Shown piece after piece: positions 11,434 through 18,882 of a stretch of 64,000 nt of DNA. The notes under the pieces are model-generated. The model saw only the letters and a list, made by a program, of their open reading frames with translations, did not search any database and was not told the DNA's origin. The DNA lies in NCBI GenBank assembly GCA_000155435.1, contig DS990263.1, positions 124,001 to 188,000 of the forward strand, read 5' to 3'. Position 1 is the first letter of the stretch; every line of letters begins with the position of its first letter. Source of the DNA: Clostridiales bacterium 1_7_47FAA (lineage in GTDB: Bacteria; Bacillota; Clostridia; Lachnospirales; Lachnospiraceae). The position numbers and the translations under genes are program-made.

Positions 11434-12448
11434 CAAGAAGACCGCAGAGATAGGCAAATCCCTGGCAGCCATTGGGCTGGCGCTTTTAATCGGAGCCCTG
11501 TTCATCCTTCTGGCAGGGGAGTCACCCATCAGGGCCTATGCCTCCCTGATACAGGGCGCGCTGGGAACGCCCCAGTCCATTGCCAACACAATCAGTAAAA
11601 GCATTCCCCTGGCATTTACCGGCCTGGCAGTGGCCATGGGCTCCCGGTGCGGCATGTTAAACATAGGAGCAGAGGGACAGCTTCACGCCGGGGCCATGGC
11701 AAGTGTCATAACGGCCCTGACCCTTAACTTCCTTCCTGCCCCCATACTGCTGGTTGTCAGCATCCTGGCAGGAATCCTTGCGGGGATGGCGGTGGGAAGC
11801 GTGCCAGGCATTTTCAAGGCCAGGTTCAGTACCAACGAGGTAATCGTGGCCATCATGCTCAACTATATCTGTACCCTGTTCACATCCTACCTGGTCAATG
11901 GTCCCTTTAAGACAGAAGGTTCCACGGCCCAGACAGAACTGATTGCAGAGGGAATCTGGTTTGGCAAGCTGCTTCCAAGGACCCAGCTGACATATGCCCT
12001 GTTCCTGTTAATCTTCATCGCTGTGGCCATGTACATTTTCCTGTGGAAGACATCGGTGGGATACCAGCTCCGCGCCGTGGGGGCCAATCCATCTGCTGCA
12101 GGGACAGCGGGCATCCGGGTGAACCTGTTCCTTATCATGTCCATGACACTCAGCGGCGGCATTGCGGCCATGGCCGGAATTACAGAAGTATTTGGAAAAT
12201 ATCACAGGTTCATAGAAGGCTTCTCCCCCTCCTTCGGGTTCACGGGAATCGCGGTGGCCATACTTGGCAGGAACCACCCCGCAGGAGTGCTTCTCACGGC
12301 CCTGCTCTTTGGAATCATGGACATGGGCTCCCTGCGCATGAGCAGGGAAACCATGGTCAGCACCAACATGGTGATTGTCATACAGAGCCTGGTAATCCTG
12401 TTAGTAGCGGCCCCGGAACTGATTAAATGGGGCAGAAAGAGAGGATGA
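11417..12448 (+). CDS. Nucleoside ABC transporter permease 1 (YufP/NupP-like)
   Basis: Integral membrane subunit of the importer, 343 aa with about nine hydrophobic helices, BPD_transp_2 family. Recognisable segments are AFTGLAVAMGSRCGMLNIGAEGQ, FSTNEVIVAIMLNYI and ELIKWGRKRG at the C terminus. AGGAGG at 11402-11407 is 9 bases from ATG 11417; ATG 11411 is only 3 bases away and less likely. It starts inside the ATPase gene, implying coupling. Confidence 0.93.
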   Translation: MKWICNKKTAEIGKSLAAIGLALLIGALFILLAGESPIRAYASLIQGALGTPQSIANTISKSIPLAFTGLAVAMGSRCGMLNIGAEGQLHAGAMASVITALTLNFLPAPILLVVSILAGILAGMAVGSVPGIFKARFSTNEVIVAIMLNYICTLFTSYLVNGPFKTEGSTAQTELIAEGIWFGKLLPRTQLTYALFLLIFIAVAMYIFLWKTSVGYQLRAVGANPSAAGTAGIRVNLFLIMSMTLSGGIAAMAGITEVFGKYHRFIEGFSPSFGFTGIAVAILGRNHPAGVLLTALLFGIMDMGSLRMSRETMVSTNMVIVIQSLVILLVAAPELIKWGRKRG

Positions 12449-12451
12449 CAT

Positions 12452-13357
12452 ATGGAAATGATTAATAATTTTATCGGCCTGACCCTGCAGCTGTCCGTCC
12501 CCATTGTCCTGGGCGCCCTCTGCGGCACCATTGCGGAGCGCGGGGGAATCATACTGCTGGGTGTGGAAGGAATCATGCTGGTAGGCGCATTCGCAGGGGT
12601 CCTGGGTTCCTATGTCACCGGCTCGGCCCTGGCAGGCGTGGCGCTGTCCCTGGTCCTTGGGGGCCTGATTGGATGGTTTTACGCCCTGTTCTGCCTGAAA
12701 TGGAAAGCACACCAGTCCGTGGTTGGCGTGGGCATCAACCTGTTTGCCAGCGGTATCACGGCAGTGATGTTAAAAGCGGTCTGGCAGACAGAGGGCATGT
12801 CTGAATCCGTGGCATCCATCCCCAACCTGACCATACCGGGACTGTCCCGGATTCCCATCATAGGCGCCCTGTTTAAGGAACAGTCCCCCTACCTCTACGC
12901 CATGTTCCTGATTGTGGCAGGGGTCTGGGTGGTATTCTATAAGACAAAATTCGGCCTCAGGTACAGGGCCATGGGCGACCAGCCCTATGCGGTCCAGACA
13001 GCCGGGGTGCCGGTAAACCGCTACCGCTACACGGCCATGATACTGGCCGGCAGTATCGCTGGCCTGGCCGGTTCCTATCTGTCCATATCCCAGAACAACC
13101 TGTTCGTGGTGGACATGACGGCGGGAAGGGGCTTCATGGGCCTGGCCGCCAATATCTTCGGCGGATGGCAGCCCCTTGGCTCCATGGGCGCGGGCATGAT
13201 ATTTGCCATTGCCCAGGCAGCCAGGTTCTATCTCACGGATTTATCCATTCCGTCCCAGTTCGTGCAGATGCTGCCCTATGCAGTGACCCTGATTGTGCTG
13301 CTGTTTGTGGGAAAACGGGTAAAAGGTCCGGAAGCACTTGGCAAACTGGTGGATTAG
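12452..13357 (+). CDS. Nucleoside ABC transporter permease 2 (YufQ/NupQ-like)
   Basis: Second membrane subunit, 301 aa, BPD_transp_2 family. Diagnostic segments are LCGTIAERGGIILLGVEGIMLVGAF, HQSVVGVGINLFASGIT and MTAGRGFMGLAANIFGGW. It follows the first permease by 3 bases with GAGAGGA just upstream. The two permeases probably form a heterodimer. Confidence 0.93.
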   Translation: MEMINNFIGLTLQLSVPIVLGALCGTIAERGGIILLGVEGIMLVGAFAGVLGSYVTGSALAGVALSLVLGGLIGWFYALFCLKWKAHQSVVGVGINLFASGITAVMLKAVWQTEGMSESVASIPNLTIPGLSRIPIIGALFKEQSPYLYAMFLIVAGVWVVFYKTKFGLRYRAMGDQPYAVQTAGVPVNRYRYTAMILAGSIAGLAGSYLSISQNNLFVVDMTAGRGFMGLAANIFGGWQPLGSMGAGMIFAIAQAARFYLTDLSIPSQFVQMLPYAVTLIVLLFVGKRVKGPEALGKLVD

Positions 13358-13360
13358 TTC

Positions 13361-13372
13361 TATACTAGTATA
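13361..13372. promoter_or_regulatory. Palindrome upstream of GntR gene (candidate operator)
   Basis: TATACTAGTATA is a perfect 12-bp palindrome 3 bp after the second permease stop and 91 bp before the proposed GntR start. Its CTAG centre resembles operators of HutC/DasR-type GntR regulators, the subfamily of the adjacent gene. Internal autoregulation is an inference. Confidence 0.4.
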
Positions 13373-13462
13373 CAGGAAGCGCGGCATTGTTGAACAAGAT
13401 ATATGCTGTGCCGGACATGTATAAGAACTGACGCCAAGGCGCACGAAAGGAGCACGGGACCT

Positions 13463-14233
13463 GTGAAGGATACTGTTATTAATGAAAAGAATGTAAAGAT
13501 ACCGCTGTATGTGGCTGCATATGAGACCATCAGCCAATGGCTGAAGGATGGGAAATACAAAGCTGGGGACAAGCTGCCGGGAGAGAACATCCTGGCGGAA
13601 CAGCTGCAGGTCAGCAGGGGTACGTTACGTCAGGCCATGCTGCTCCTGCAGGAAGACGGTTTAATCATCAACCACCAGGGAAAGGGCAATATCGTCCTTT
13701 CCAACCAGGATATGAGTAAAAGCGGGCTGGAGCGGATTGGGAATCCCATCGTGGATTTCTGCAGTGAGCCGGTGGACCGGGTGGTGACCACCATCGGCTT
13801 CCAGCCAGCCACACAAAAGCACCAGCAGGTCCTTAAGCTGCGGCCCTCCAGCGTGGTGGCTGTCATTGACATCACCTACTATTCCGGGGATACGCCGGCC
13901 GGGTTTTCCATGGTGTATATGCCCCATGAGGTGTTGGACAACAGCAATGTGGATCTGGAGGACACGGATACGGTTTACCGTTATTATACGGAACTGCTGG
14001 AAACAAGCGGACTGTACAGCGATACGAAAATCCGCCTGGGACAGGCCAGGGAGCGTCTGGCCAACATATTACACATCCAGGAAGGGGAACCGCTGCTTTT
14101 GTTAGAGGAGGTGCTCTACACGGAATATGACACGCCTGTGCTGTCACAGAAGCTGTTTTTCGGGCCGGACCAGCATGAACTCAGTATCCGAAGGAAGAAT
14201 GACAGGAATATAATAAAGAAATCGGAGCAGTGA
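13463..14233 (+). CDS. GntR-family (HutC/UTRA) transcriptional regulator
   Basis: Transcription factor of 256 aa: an N-terminal winged helix (GKYKAGDKLPGENILAEQLQVSRGTLRQAMLLLQEDGLI) and a C-terminal UTRA ligand-binding domain (VLKLRPSSVVAVIDITYYSGDTPAGFSMVYMP). A GTG start at 13463 is chosen because AAAGGAG lies 10 bases upstream; the earlier ATG at 13403 has no site and adds a Cys/Arg-rich tail unlike the family. It sits between nucleoside permease and phosphorylase genes, so its effector is probably a purine nucleoside or a derived sugar phosphate (inference). Confidence 0.87.
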   Translation: MKDTVINEKNVKIPLYVAAYETISQWLKDGKYKAGDKLPGENILAEQLQVSRGTLRQAMLLLQEDGLIINHQGKGNIVLSNQDMSKSGLERIGNPIVDFCSEPVDRVVTTIGFQPATQKHQQVLKLRPSSVVAVIDITYYSGDTPAGFSMVYMPHEVLDNSNVDLEDTDTVYRYYTELLETSGLYSDTKIRLGQARERLANILHIQEGEPLLLLEEVLYTEYDTPVLSQKLFFGPDQHELSIRRKNDRNIIKKSEQ

Positions 14234-14234
14234 G

Positions 14235-14939
14235 ATGAAGACATTCCATAATGAAGCAAGACCAGGGCAGATAGGAAGTACTGTCCTGATGCCAGGCGAC
14301 CCCCTGCGCGCAAAATATATTGCAGACACATATCTCTCAGATGTGGTGTGCTATAACCGGGTAAGGGGAATGAACGGCTATACAGGTTATTATAAAGGAA
14401 AACGGGTTTCGGTCCAGGGAAGCGGGATGGGAATCCCGTCCATGGGCATCTATGCCTATGAGCTGTACCATGAATATGACGTGGACACCATCATCCGCAT
14501 CGGGACAGCCGGGGCCGTGCACAGGGACGTGGGGATAGGGGAGCTGATCCTGGCCATGGGATGCTGTACCAATTCCAATTTTGCGGGCCAGTATCATTTG
14601 CCGGGAACCTTTGCCCCAATTGCGGACTTTGGCCTGTTAGAGGCGGCGGCGGCCCAGGCCCGCAGCAGCAGCATACCCTTCCGGGTGGGCAATGTATTCA
14701 GTTCGGACGTGTTTTACGAAGACCGGAAAGGGGAAAAGGGAGAGTGGGAGAAGATGGGCATCCTTGCCCAGGAAATGGAAACCCTGTCCCTTTACTGCAC
14801 GGCCGCCCGCGCCGGTAAGCGGGCCCTGGCCATGCTGACCGTGGGGAGCAGCATCCACCATGACAGGGCTTTGAGCAATGAAGAGCGGGAAAAGAACCTG
14901 GATGCAATGATCCAGTGCGCGCTGGAAATTGCCGGGTGA
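14235..14939 (+). CDS. deoD: DeoD-type purine nucleoside phosphorylase, catalytic Asp replaced
   Basis: Cytoplasmic hexameric-type purine nucleoside phosphorylase (nucleoside + Pi to base + ribose-1-phosphate), 234 aa, the usual DeoD length. Conserved elements are MPGDPLRAKYIA, the phosphate loop IGTAGAV, and QEMET (Glu180, Glu182 holding the ribose). Aligning with E. coli DeoD, the residues equivalent to Ser203-Asp204 are Gly204-Ser205 in TVGSSI, while the partner Arg217 is kept as Arg218. Asp204 normally protonates purine N7, so base preference or chemistry may differ. The start follows the regulator stop by one base, with GGAGCAG upstream, and is surely cotranscribed. Confidence 0.9.
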   Translation: MKTFHNEARPGQIGSTVLMPGDPLRAKYIADTYLSDVVCYNRVRGMNGYTGYYKGKRVSVQGSGMGIPSMGIYAYELYHEYDVDTIIRIGTAGAVHRDVGIGELILAMGCCTNSNFAGQYHLPGTFAPIADFGLLEAAAAQARSSSIPFRVGNVFSSDVFYEDRKGEKGEWEKMGILAQEMETLSLYCTAARAGKRALAMLTVGSSIHHDRALSNEEREKNLDAMIQCALEIAG

Positions 14940-14958
14940 TTGCCGGAATATAGATAAG

Positions 14959-15014
14959 AAAAAGACGTGGGCGGACCCATGCATTCATTCATGCATTTGT
15001 CCCCACGTCTTTTT
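14959..15014. terminator. Bidirectional terminator between deoD and the ferredoxin-like gene
   Basis: AAAAAGACGTGGG (14959-14971) is complementary to CCCACGTCTTTTT (15002-15014); the loop contains a further ATGCAT pairing. T-runs flank both sides, so it can end the + strand nucleoside operon and the minus-strand ferritin unit. Confidence 0.9.
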
Positions 15015-15204
15015 ATTTGCCGGAACATTTCCCCAGCCTCTTTTTTGTATATTTCCTGGCCTTGCATTTACAATGCCCGCACCCGGCGGCCAGACGGGTG
15101 GCCTTCTTCACTTCCTTAAAGGAACCGGCGCCGTCCGCAATCGCTTTTTTGATATCTGCCTTTGTCACTTTAAAACAAGGGCATATGTACTTATCCTTTC
15201 CCAT
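15013..15204 (-). CDS. Bfd-like [2Fe-2S] ferredoxin, small
   Basis: A 63-aa protein with a BFD-type [2Fe-2S] pattern: C-P-C near the N terminus and C-G-H-C about 33 residues later, the spacing of bacterioferritin-associated ferredoxin. Such proteins deliver electrons to release Fe(II) from a ferritin shell. The ATG overlaps the ferritin stop in a TAATG junction, giving translational coupling. A Lys/Arg-rich C-terminal tail (CKCKARKYTKKRLGK) adds two extra Cys. The role in iron release is inferred from family and context. Confidence 0.78.
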   Translation of the reverse strand: MGKDKYICPCFKVTKADIKKAIADGAGSFKEVKKATRLAAGCGHCKCKARKYTKKRLGKCSGK

Positions 15205-15716
15205 TACAGCACCAGGGAGGGAGCGGCATAGACCCTTGCGGCCAGTTCGGAATCCAGCATATAAAGCCCCTTGGGGTCGTGGCCGAACAGGTCATAGCGT
15301 TTTAGGAGCTCACTGGCATTTTTCTCCTCCTCGCCCTGTTCTTTTACGAACCAGTCCAAAAACTGCATGGTACGGAAATCCTTAACAGAATAAGCTGCAT
15401 CATAAATCACATGGATAAGCCCGGTTACATACCTTTCATGTTCTAACCCGGCCTCCAGAGGGCCTCTGAAATCCTCAAATGATTTGTCCGGCTTATCAAT
15501 GGCCTCCAATGTGACACCGGCATCGTTGTTCTGCAGGTATTGGATGAACAGCATGGCATGGTCCCGTTCTTCCTGGGCCTGTACCTGATACCAGTTATGA
15601 AATCCATTCAGCTCCGCATCCTTATAATAATTTGCAAAATCCAGATACAGGTAAGCGGAGTAGAATTCTTTGTTAATCTGTGTGTTTAATAACTCAGCAA
15701 CTGTTTTGTCCAGCAT
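15204..15716 (-). CDS. ftnA: Ferritin, non-haem
   Basis: Iron-storage ferritin, 170 aa, four-helix bundle. Ferroxidase-site residues are visible: Glu in NKEFYSAYLYLD, ExxxH in QEERDHAMLF, and Glu/Gln in FVKEQGEEE. AAGGAGG lies about 8 bases before the Met at 15716; an upstream in-frame Met would add 20 residues without a site. It is followed without a gap by the Bfd-like ferredoxin, making an iron store plus release unit. Confidence 0.93.
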   Translation of the reverse strand: MLDKTVAELLNTQINKEFYSAYLYLDFANYYKDAELNGFHNWYQVQAQEERDHAMLFIQYLQNNDAGVTLEAIDKPDKSFEDFRGPLEAGLEHERYVTGLIHVIYDAAYSVKDFRTMQFLDWFVKEQGEEEKNASELLKRYDLFGHDPKGLYMLDSELAARVYAAPSLVL

Positions 15717-15741
15717 GTCTGTTTCCTCCTTAGGTTTCTGT

Positions 15742-16056
15742 TTAAACAATAAATCTGACTGCCGTGCCGTAAGCAATTACCTCTGCGGCTCCCTGCATGA
15801 CAGCGGAAGACGCATAACGTATATTGACGATTGCATCGGCGCCCAGTTCCTCGGCTTCCATGACCATGCGCTTGGTAGCCAGGGCCCGCGCCTCATTCAT
15901 CATTTCATTGTAGGCCTTCAGCTCGCCGCCCACAATGGTCTTGAAGCTCTGGGTAATATCCTTACCGATATTCTTGGACTGTATTGTGCTTCCCTTTACA
16001 AGGCCCAGCATCTCCAGTTCTTTTCCTGTAATATAATCAGTATTTACTAAGATCAT
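15742..16056 (-). CDS. YbjQ/UPF0145 family protein
   Basis: A 104-aa protein of the YbjQ (UPF0145, heavy-metal-binding-like) family, probably forming a pentamer in the cytoplasm. Family marks are LVNTDYITGKELEMLGLVKGST, KTIVGGELKAYNEMMNEAR and LGADAIVNIRYASS. ATG 16056 is favoured over GTG 16065, because GTG would sit 2 bases from AAGGAG. It overlaps the end of the preceding small membrane protein by about 20 bases and precedes ferritin, but a metal function is only suggested by family naming. Confidence 0.85.
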   Translation of the reverse strand: MILVNTDYITGKELEMLGLVKGSTIQSKNIGKDITQSFKTIVGGELKAYNEMMNEARALATKRMVMEAEELGADAIVNIRYASSAVMQGAAEVIAYGTAVRFIV

Positions 16057-16258
16057 CTTCTTCACCGCTCCTTATCTCTAATATCCTGCATACCAGGTTG
16101 TAAATGGAAACGCCGATCAATCCCATGAAGATAAGACACAGTATCAGCTTAAGCAGCAGGGGAATGGGCGCTATGGTCCAGATACAGAGGTAAAATGCAA
16201 ACCACAGTACCAGCAGTACCGTTATGACGACCGGGGCAATGATTTTTTTCCAATGCAT
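16037..16258 (-). CDS. Small two-helix membrane protein, unknown function
   Basis: A 73-aa protein with two hydrophobic helices (VVITVLLVLWFAFYLCIW and LILCLIFMGLIGVSIYNLVC) and an acidic tail (EIRSGEEDDLSKY). It has a good AAAGGAGGT site upstream and overlaps the YbjQ gene, so the pair is translationally coupled; similar short membrane proteins often accompany YbjQ. I do not recognise a named family. Confidence 0.7.
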   Translation of the reverse strand: MHWKKIIAPVVITVLLVLWFAFYLCIWTIAPIPLLLKLILCLIFMGLIGVSIYNLVCRILEIRSGEEDDLSKY

Positions 16259-16514
16259 GGGCTATGCACCTCCTTTCATCTGTAAGGCGTCCAGATACAA
16301 CGGTTTCATATCCATCATACTTGGTTTACCGGACTTTGGCAAGAAAAACATGGCAGTCCCCAGGACTTTTTGATGTAACTTTTTCCAGATTATAGGAAAA
16401 TGCATCTGATATCACATGATGTTGGTGATATTGTTTATATTATCATAAAAAACAGATTATTTAGACAATTAAAAACAAATAAACTAATAAGAATAAAAAT
16501 ATTTTGAAAAAGTA

Positions 16515-16543
16515 TTGACAAAACAGCCCTGATTGAGTATACT
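16515..16543 (+). promoter_or_regulatory. Near-perfect housekeeping promoter without a gene
   Basis: TTGACA (16515-16520), 17-bp spacer, TATACT (16538-16543). No ORF with a matching ribosome site follows before the next annotated gene, which is on the other strand. Confidence 0.7.
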
Positions 16544-16862
16544 AAAACTAACAAAAGGAACGAAATAAAAACAAGGAGGTACAGTCCACCAGAAACAGAT
16601 TTATCGTTTTCCATATGATTCCATATCATATGTGAAAACAGTGAATAACAAACCTGCCTGATGAAATGTTAAATAGGAAACCAGATACAATGGAAGTATT
16701 TATTTTCAAAAACCAAGTAGGTTATCAAGGAACGTGAACATTTGAATGATATGACGAGAAAGTATCATTTAAATGAACTTGATAATGAAAGGTGAAGATA
16801 AAACAACATATGTATATGGAACACCTGGAAAACAAAGTAAGGAGAGCAGAAGAAACAAAAAG

Positions 16863-16900
16863 ACAGGTATCGAGGAAGAGAAATCTGAATCGATACCTGT
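16863..16900 (-). terminator. Terminator of the deoxyinosine glycosylase gene
   Basis: ACAGGTATCGA (16863-16873) pairs with TCGATACCTGT (16890-16900). Read on the minus strand it is followed by CTTTTTGTTT, a good T-tract, directly downstream of the glycosylase stop. In the + direction the T-tract is weaker (TCTTTG). Confidence 0.8.
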
Positions 16901-16914
16901 TCTTTGTGCACACT

Positions 16915-17496
16915 CTAGTACTCCATCCAGCCATCATGCAGGGCCGGCAAAAGGGCCGGTGCCCATGCTTCAGCCAGGCGGTCCAGTGTGAATGCGGCGT
17001 TGGCCGGGCTGGTGGAAGGGCACCTGACTGCGTCGCGTCCGGTCTGTTCCCGGCAGTATTTCATGTACAGTCCATGGGCGGTGCCGCCGTTGGTGATGAT
17101 CTGGCGGATGCGGGCGGCTTTCAGTATCCTGTTTAAGTCCATGGGAACCACGTTGCGGATGCTCTGGTCACTGGAACCCTTGATATCGCAGGACTCTATC
17201 ACATCCCAAAGCGCAATGCCCCTCAAGAGCAGGATGCCCTTCCTGGATTCATAATCAGGGGGAAAGGGTTCTTTTAGCAGGCGCTCCATCAGCTTCCAGA
17301 ACCGGTTCTGGGGATGGCCGTAGTAGAAGTCCCGCTGCCTAGACCTGACAGATGGGAAGCTGCCAAGGATCAGTATCCGTGAGTTCCCGTCATAGACCGG
17401 TTCCAGGGTGTGGAAGACCCGGGTATATCCGGGAAGCAGTTCTGTTCCAGCAGGTTTTTCTTCACGTGAAGGTTGGATGTTCTTTTCCGTAGACAT
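16915..17496 (-). CDS. DNA-deoxyinosine glycosylase (uracil-DNA glycosylase superfamily)
   Basis: Base-excision repair enzyme of the hypoxanthine-DNA glycosylase type, 193 aa, which removes deaminated adenine from DNA. Motifs are ILGSFPSVRSR followed by FYYGHPQNRFWKLM, ALWDVIESCDIKGSSDQSI and CPSTSPANA near the end, all typical of this branch. AAAGGAG is 9 bases upstream of the Met at 17496; an upstream Met would add 21 residues. It is a single-gene unit with its own terminator, diverging from the aldolase gene. Confidence 0.87.
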   Translation of the reverse strand: MSTEKNIQPSREEKPAGTELLPGYTRVFHTLEPVYDGNSRILILGSFPSVRSRQRDFYYGHPQNRFWKLMERLLKEPFPPDYESRKGILLLRGIALWDVIESCDIKGSSDQSIRNVVPMDLNRILKAARIRQIITNGGTAHGLYMKYCREQTGRDAVRCPSTSPANAAFTLDRLAEAWAPALLPALHDGWMEY

Positions 17497-17593
17497 ATGG
17501 TATGCTCCTTTTAGGGTGTTTCTGGTCAGGCAGGTATCTGCATGATAGTATTGTACCACGATTCACGGAATTAGCAACTTTTGGAAACCCCTA

Positions 17594-17623
17594 TTGACAA
17601 TGGGGTGTGGATTTTACTATAAT
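17594..17623 (+). promoter_or_regulatory. Promoter of the aldolase gene
   Basis: TTGACA (17594-17599), 18-bp spacer, TATAAT (17618-17623). The start site would be near 17631, leaving about 150 nt of untranslated leader before fda. Confidence 0.75.
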
Positions 17624-17712
17624 GATAGTAAGTATAAATAGGTTTGTTTAGTGCGATTGTTTTCGATGTGTTAGGTCTGCGCCCCGCGGCCAATAAGACA
17701 GTAAAGAACCCG

Positions 17713-17757
17713 GAACAGGACGGCGCGGTCAGCGTCTTTCTGTTCTGTTTTTATTTT
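17713..17757 (+). terminator. Attenuator-like hairpin in the fda leader
   Basis: GAACAG-GACG (17713-17722) can pair with CGTC and CTGTTC (17733-17736, 17740-17745), with a T-rich tract to 17757. It lies between the promoter and the aldolase start, so it would terminate fda mRNA prematurely unless antagonised. No known leader class is recognised in the preceding bases. Confidence 0.5.
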
Positions 17758-17780
17758 CCATAAGAAAGAGAGGTAGCCAT

Positions 17781-18668
17781 ATGAACCAGGACCAGTTGAA
17801 ACGTATGAGTGAAGGCAAGGGGTTTATTGCAGCATTGGACCAGAGCGGCGGGAGCACGCCGAAGGCCTTGAAGAACTATGGTATTAATGAGGACAGGTAC
17901 AGCACGGATGAAGAGATGTTCAACCTGGTTCATGAGATGAGGACCAGGATTATTACCAGCCCTTCTTTTACATCACAGCATATCCTGGCGGCCATCCTGT
18001 TTGAGAATACCATGGAGCGCAGGATTGACGACAGGCTTACAGCCGATTACCTGTGGGAGGTAAAGGGAATCATCCCTATCCTGAAAGTGGATAAGGGGCT
18101 GGCAGAGGAGGAGGACGGGGTGCGTCCCATGAAGCCCATACCGGGCCTTGATGATCTTCTTGCCAGGGCAAAGGAACGCCATATTTTCGGTACAAAGATG
18201 CGTTCCGTGATTAAAAAAGCCAACCCGGAAGGAATTAAGAAGATCATCGACCAGCAGTTTGAAATTGGCCTTAAGATTGCGCAGGCGGGCCTGGTTCCCA
18301 TCCTGGAGCCGGAGATTGATATCTACAGCTCGGATAAGGCTGAGTGTGAGAGAATCATGAAAGAGGAGATGAAGAAACATCTGGCGGAGCTTCCCCAGGA
18401 TACCAGAATCATGTTTAAGCTGTCCATTCCGGATAAACATGGTTTCTACAGCGATATCATGGAAGACCCTCATGTCATCCGGGTGGTGGCTTTGTCCGGC
18501 GGCTATTCCAGGCAGGAGGCCAATGAGCGGTTAAGCCGCAGCCCGGGCCTGATAGCAAGCTTTTCCAGGGCCTTGTCCGAGGGCCTTAATGTGGACCAGA
18601 CAGCAGGTGAGTTTGACCGCATGCTGGCCCAGTCCATTAAGGAAATCTACGAGGCTTCCATTACCTGA
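17781..18668 (+). CDS. fda: Fructose-bisphosphate aldolase class I
   Basis: Glycolytic class I (Schiff-base) aldolase, fructose-1,6-bisphosphate to dihydroxyacetone phosphate plus glyceraldehyde-3-phosphate, 295 aa. The N terminus MSEGKGFIAALDQSGGSTPKAL and the SPSFTSQHILAAILFENTM segment are typical of the short bacterial class I family; the Schiff-base Lys is in MFKLSIPDKHGFY. AGAGG lies upstream of ATG 17781. It is a stand-alone unit with its own promoter and a long leader. Many clostridia also carry a class II enzyme. Confidence 0.95.
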   Translation: MNQDQLKRMSEGKGFIAALDQSGGSTPKALKNYGINEDRYSTDEEMFNLVHEMRTRIITSPSFTSQHILAAILFENTMERRIDDRLTADYLWEVKGIIPILKVDKGLAEEEDGVRPMKPIPGLDDLLARAKERHIFGTKMRSVIKKANPEGIKKIIDQQFEIGLKIAQAGLVPILEPEIDIYSSDKAECERIMKEEMKKHLAELPQDTRIMFKLSIPDKHGFYSDIMEDPHVIRVVALSGGYSRQEANERLSRSPGLIASFSRALSEGLNVDQTAGEFDRMLAQSIKEIYEASIT

Positions 18669-18684
18669 TGGCAGGGGATGTACC

Positions 18685-18763
18685 GGATAGACAGAAACGG
18701 ATAAACAGAACCAGATGGACGGATTCGGATAGGCAGAACCGGAAAAATAGAACCAGACAGAAC
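18685..18763 (+). repeat. Degenerate 14-nt tandem array after fda
   Basis: Five units of 14 nt start at 18685, 18699, 18713, 18727 and 18741, with a partial sixth at 18755; typical units are GGATAGACAGAAAC, GGATAAACAGAACC and GGATAGGCAGAACC. The array begins 17 bp after the fda stop. It is diverged but strictly in phase. Confidence 0.75.
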
Positions 18764-18828
18764 AGGCGGATAATCTGGCGGAATCAGCCGTAAGCAGCAT
18801 ATCCGGATCATAGATGTAAATGAGCGTG

Positions 18829-18852
18829 GGCCCCGCTGGAAACAGCGGGGCC
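18829..18852. terminator. GC-rich hairpin with GAAA tetraloop, downstream of fda
   Basis: GGCCCCGCTG-GAAA-CAGCGGGGCC is a perfect 10-bp stem. The T-tract is weak (TGTATTTG on +), but position between convergent genes suggests termination or mRNA 3' end protection. Confidence 0.65.
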
Positions 18853-18882
18853 TGTATTTGGTCCGGATATATGTTCCTGTAC

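Larger units (their letters stand above)
16259..16914. other. Intergenic region with orphan promoter, possible small RNA
   Basis: This 656-bp low-GC gap has no convincing gene. It holds a consensus promoter (16515-16543), an AAGGAGG site (about 16573-16579) without a usable start codon nearby, a perfect inverted repeat CATATGAT/ATCATATG (16612-16632), and the terminator hairpin at 16863-16900. A transcript of roughly 350 nt could run from about 16550 to 16905. Confidence 0.5.

Noticed and set aside
16435-16629. Hydrophobic 64-codon minus-strand frame
   Set aside because: It covers the + strand consensus promoter, lacks a ribosome site, and its Leu/Phe/Ile content follows from AT-rich DNA.
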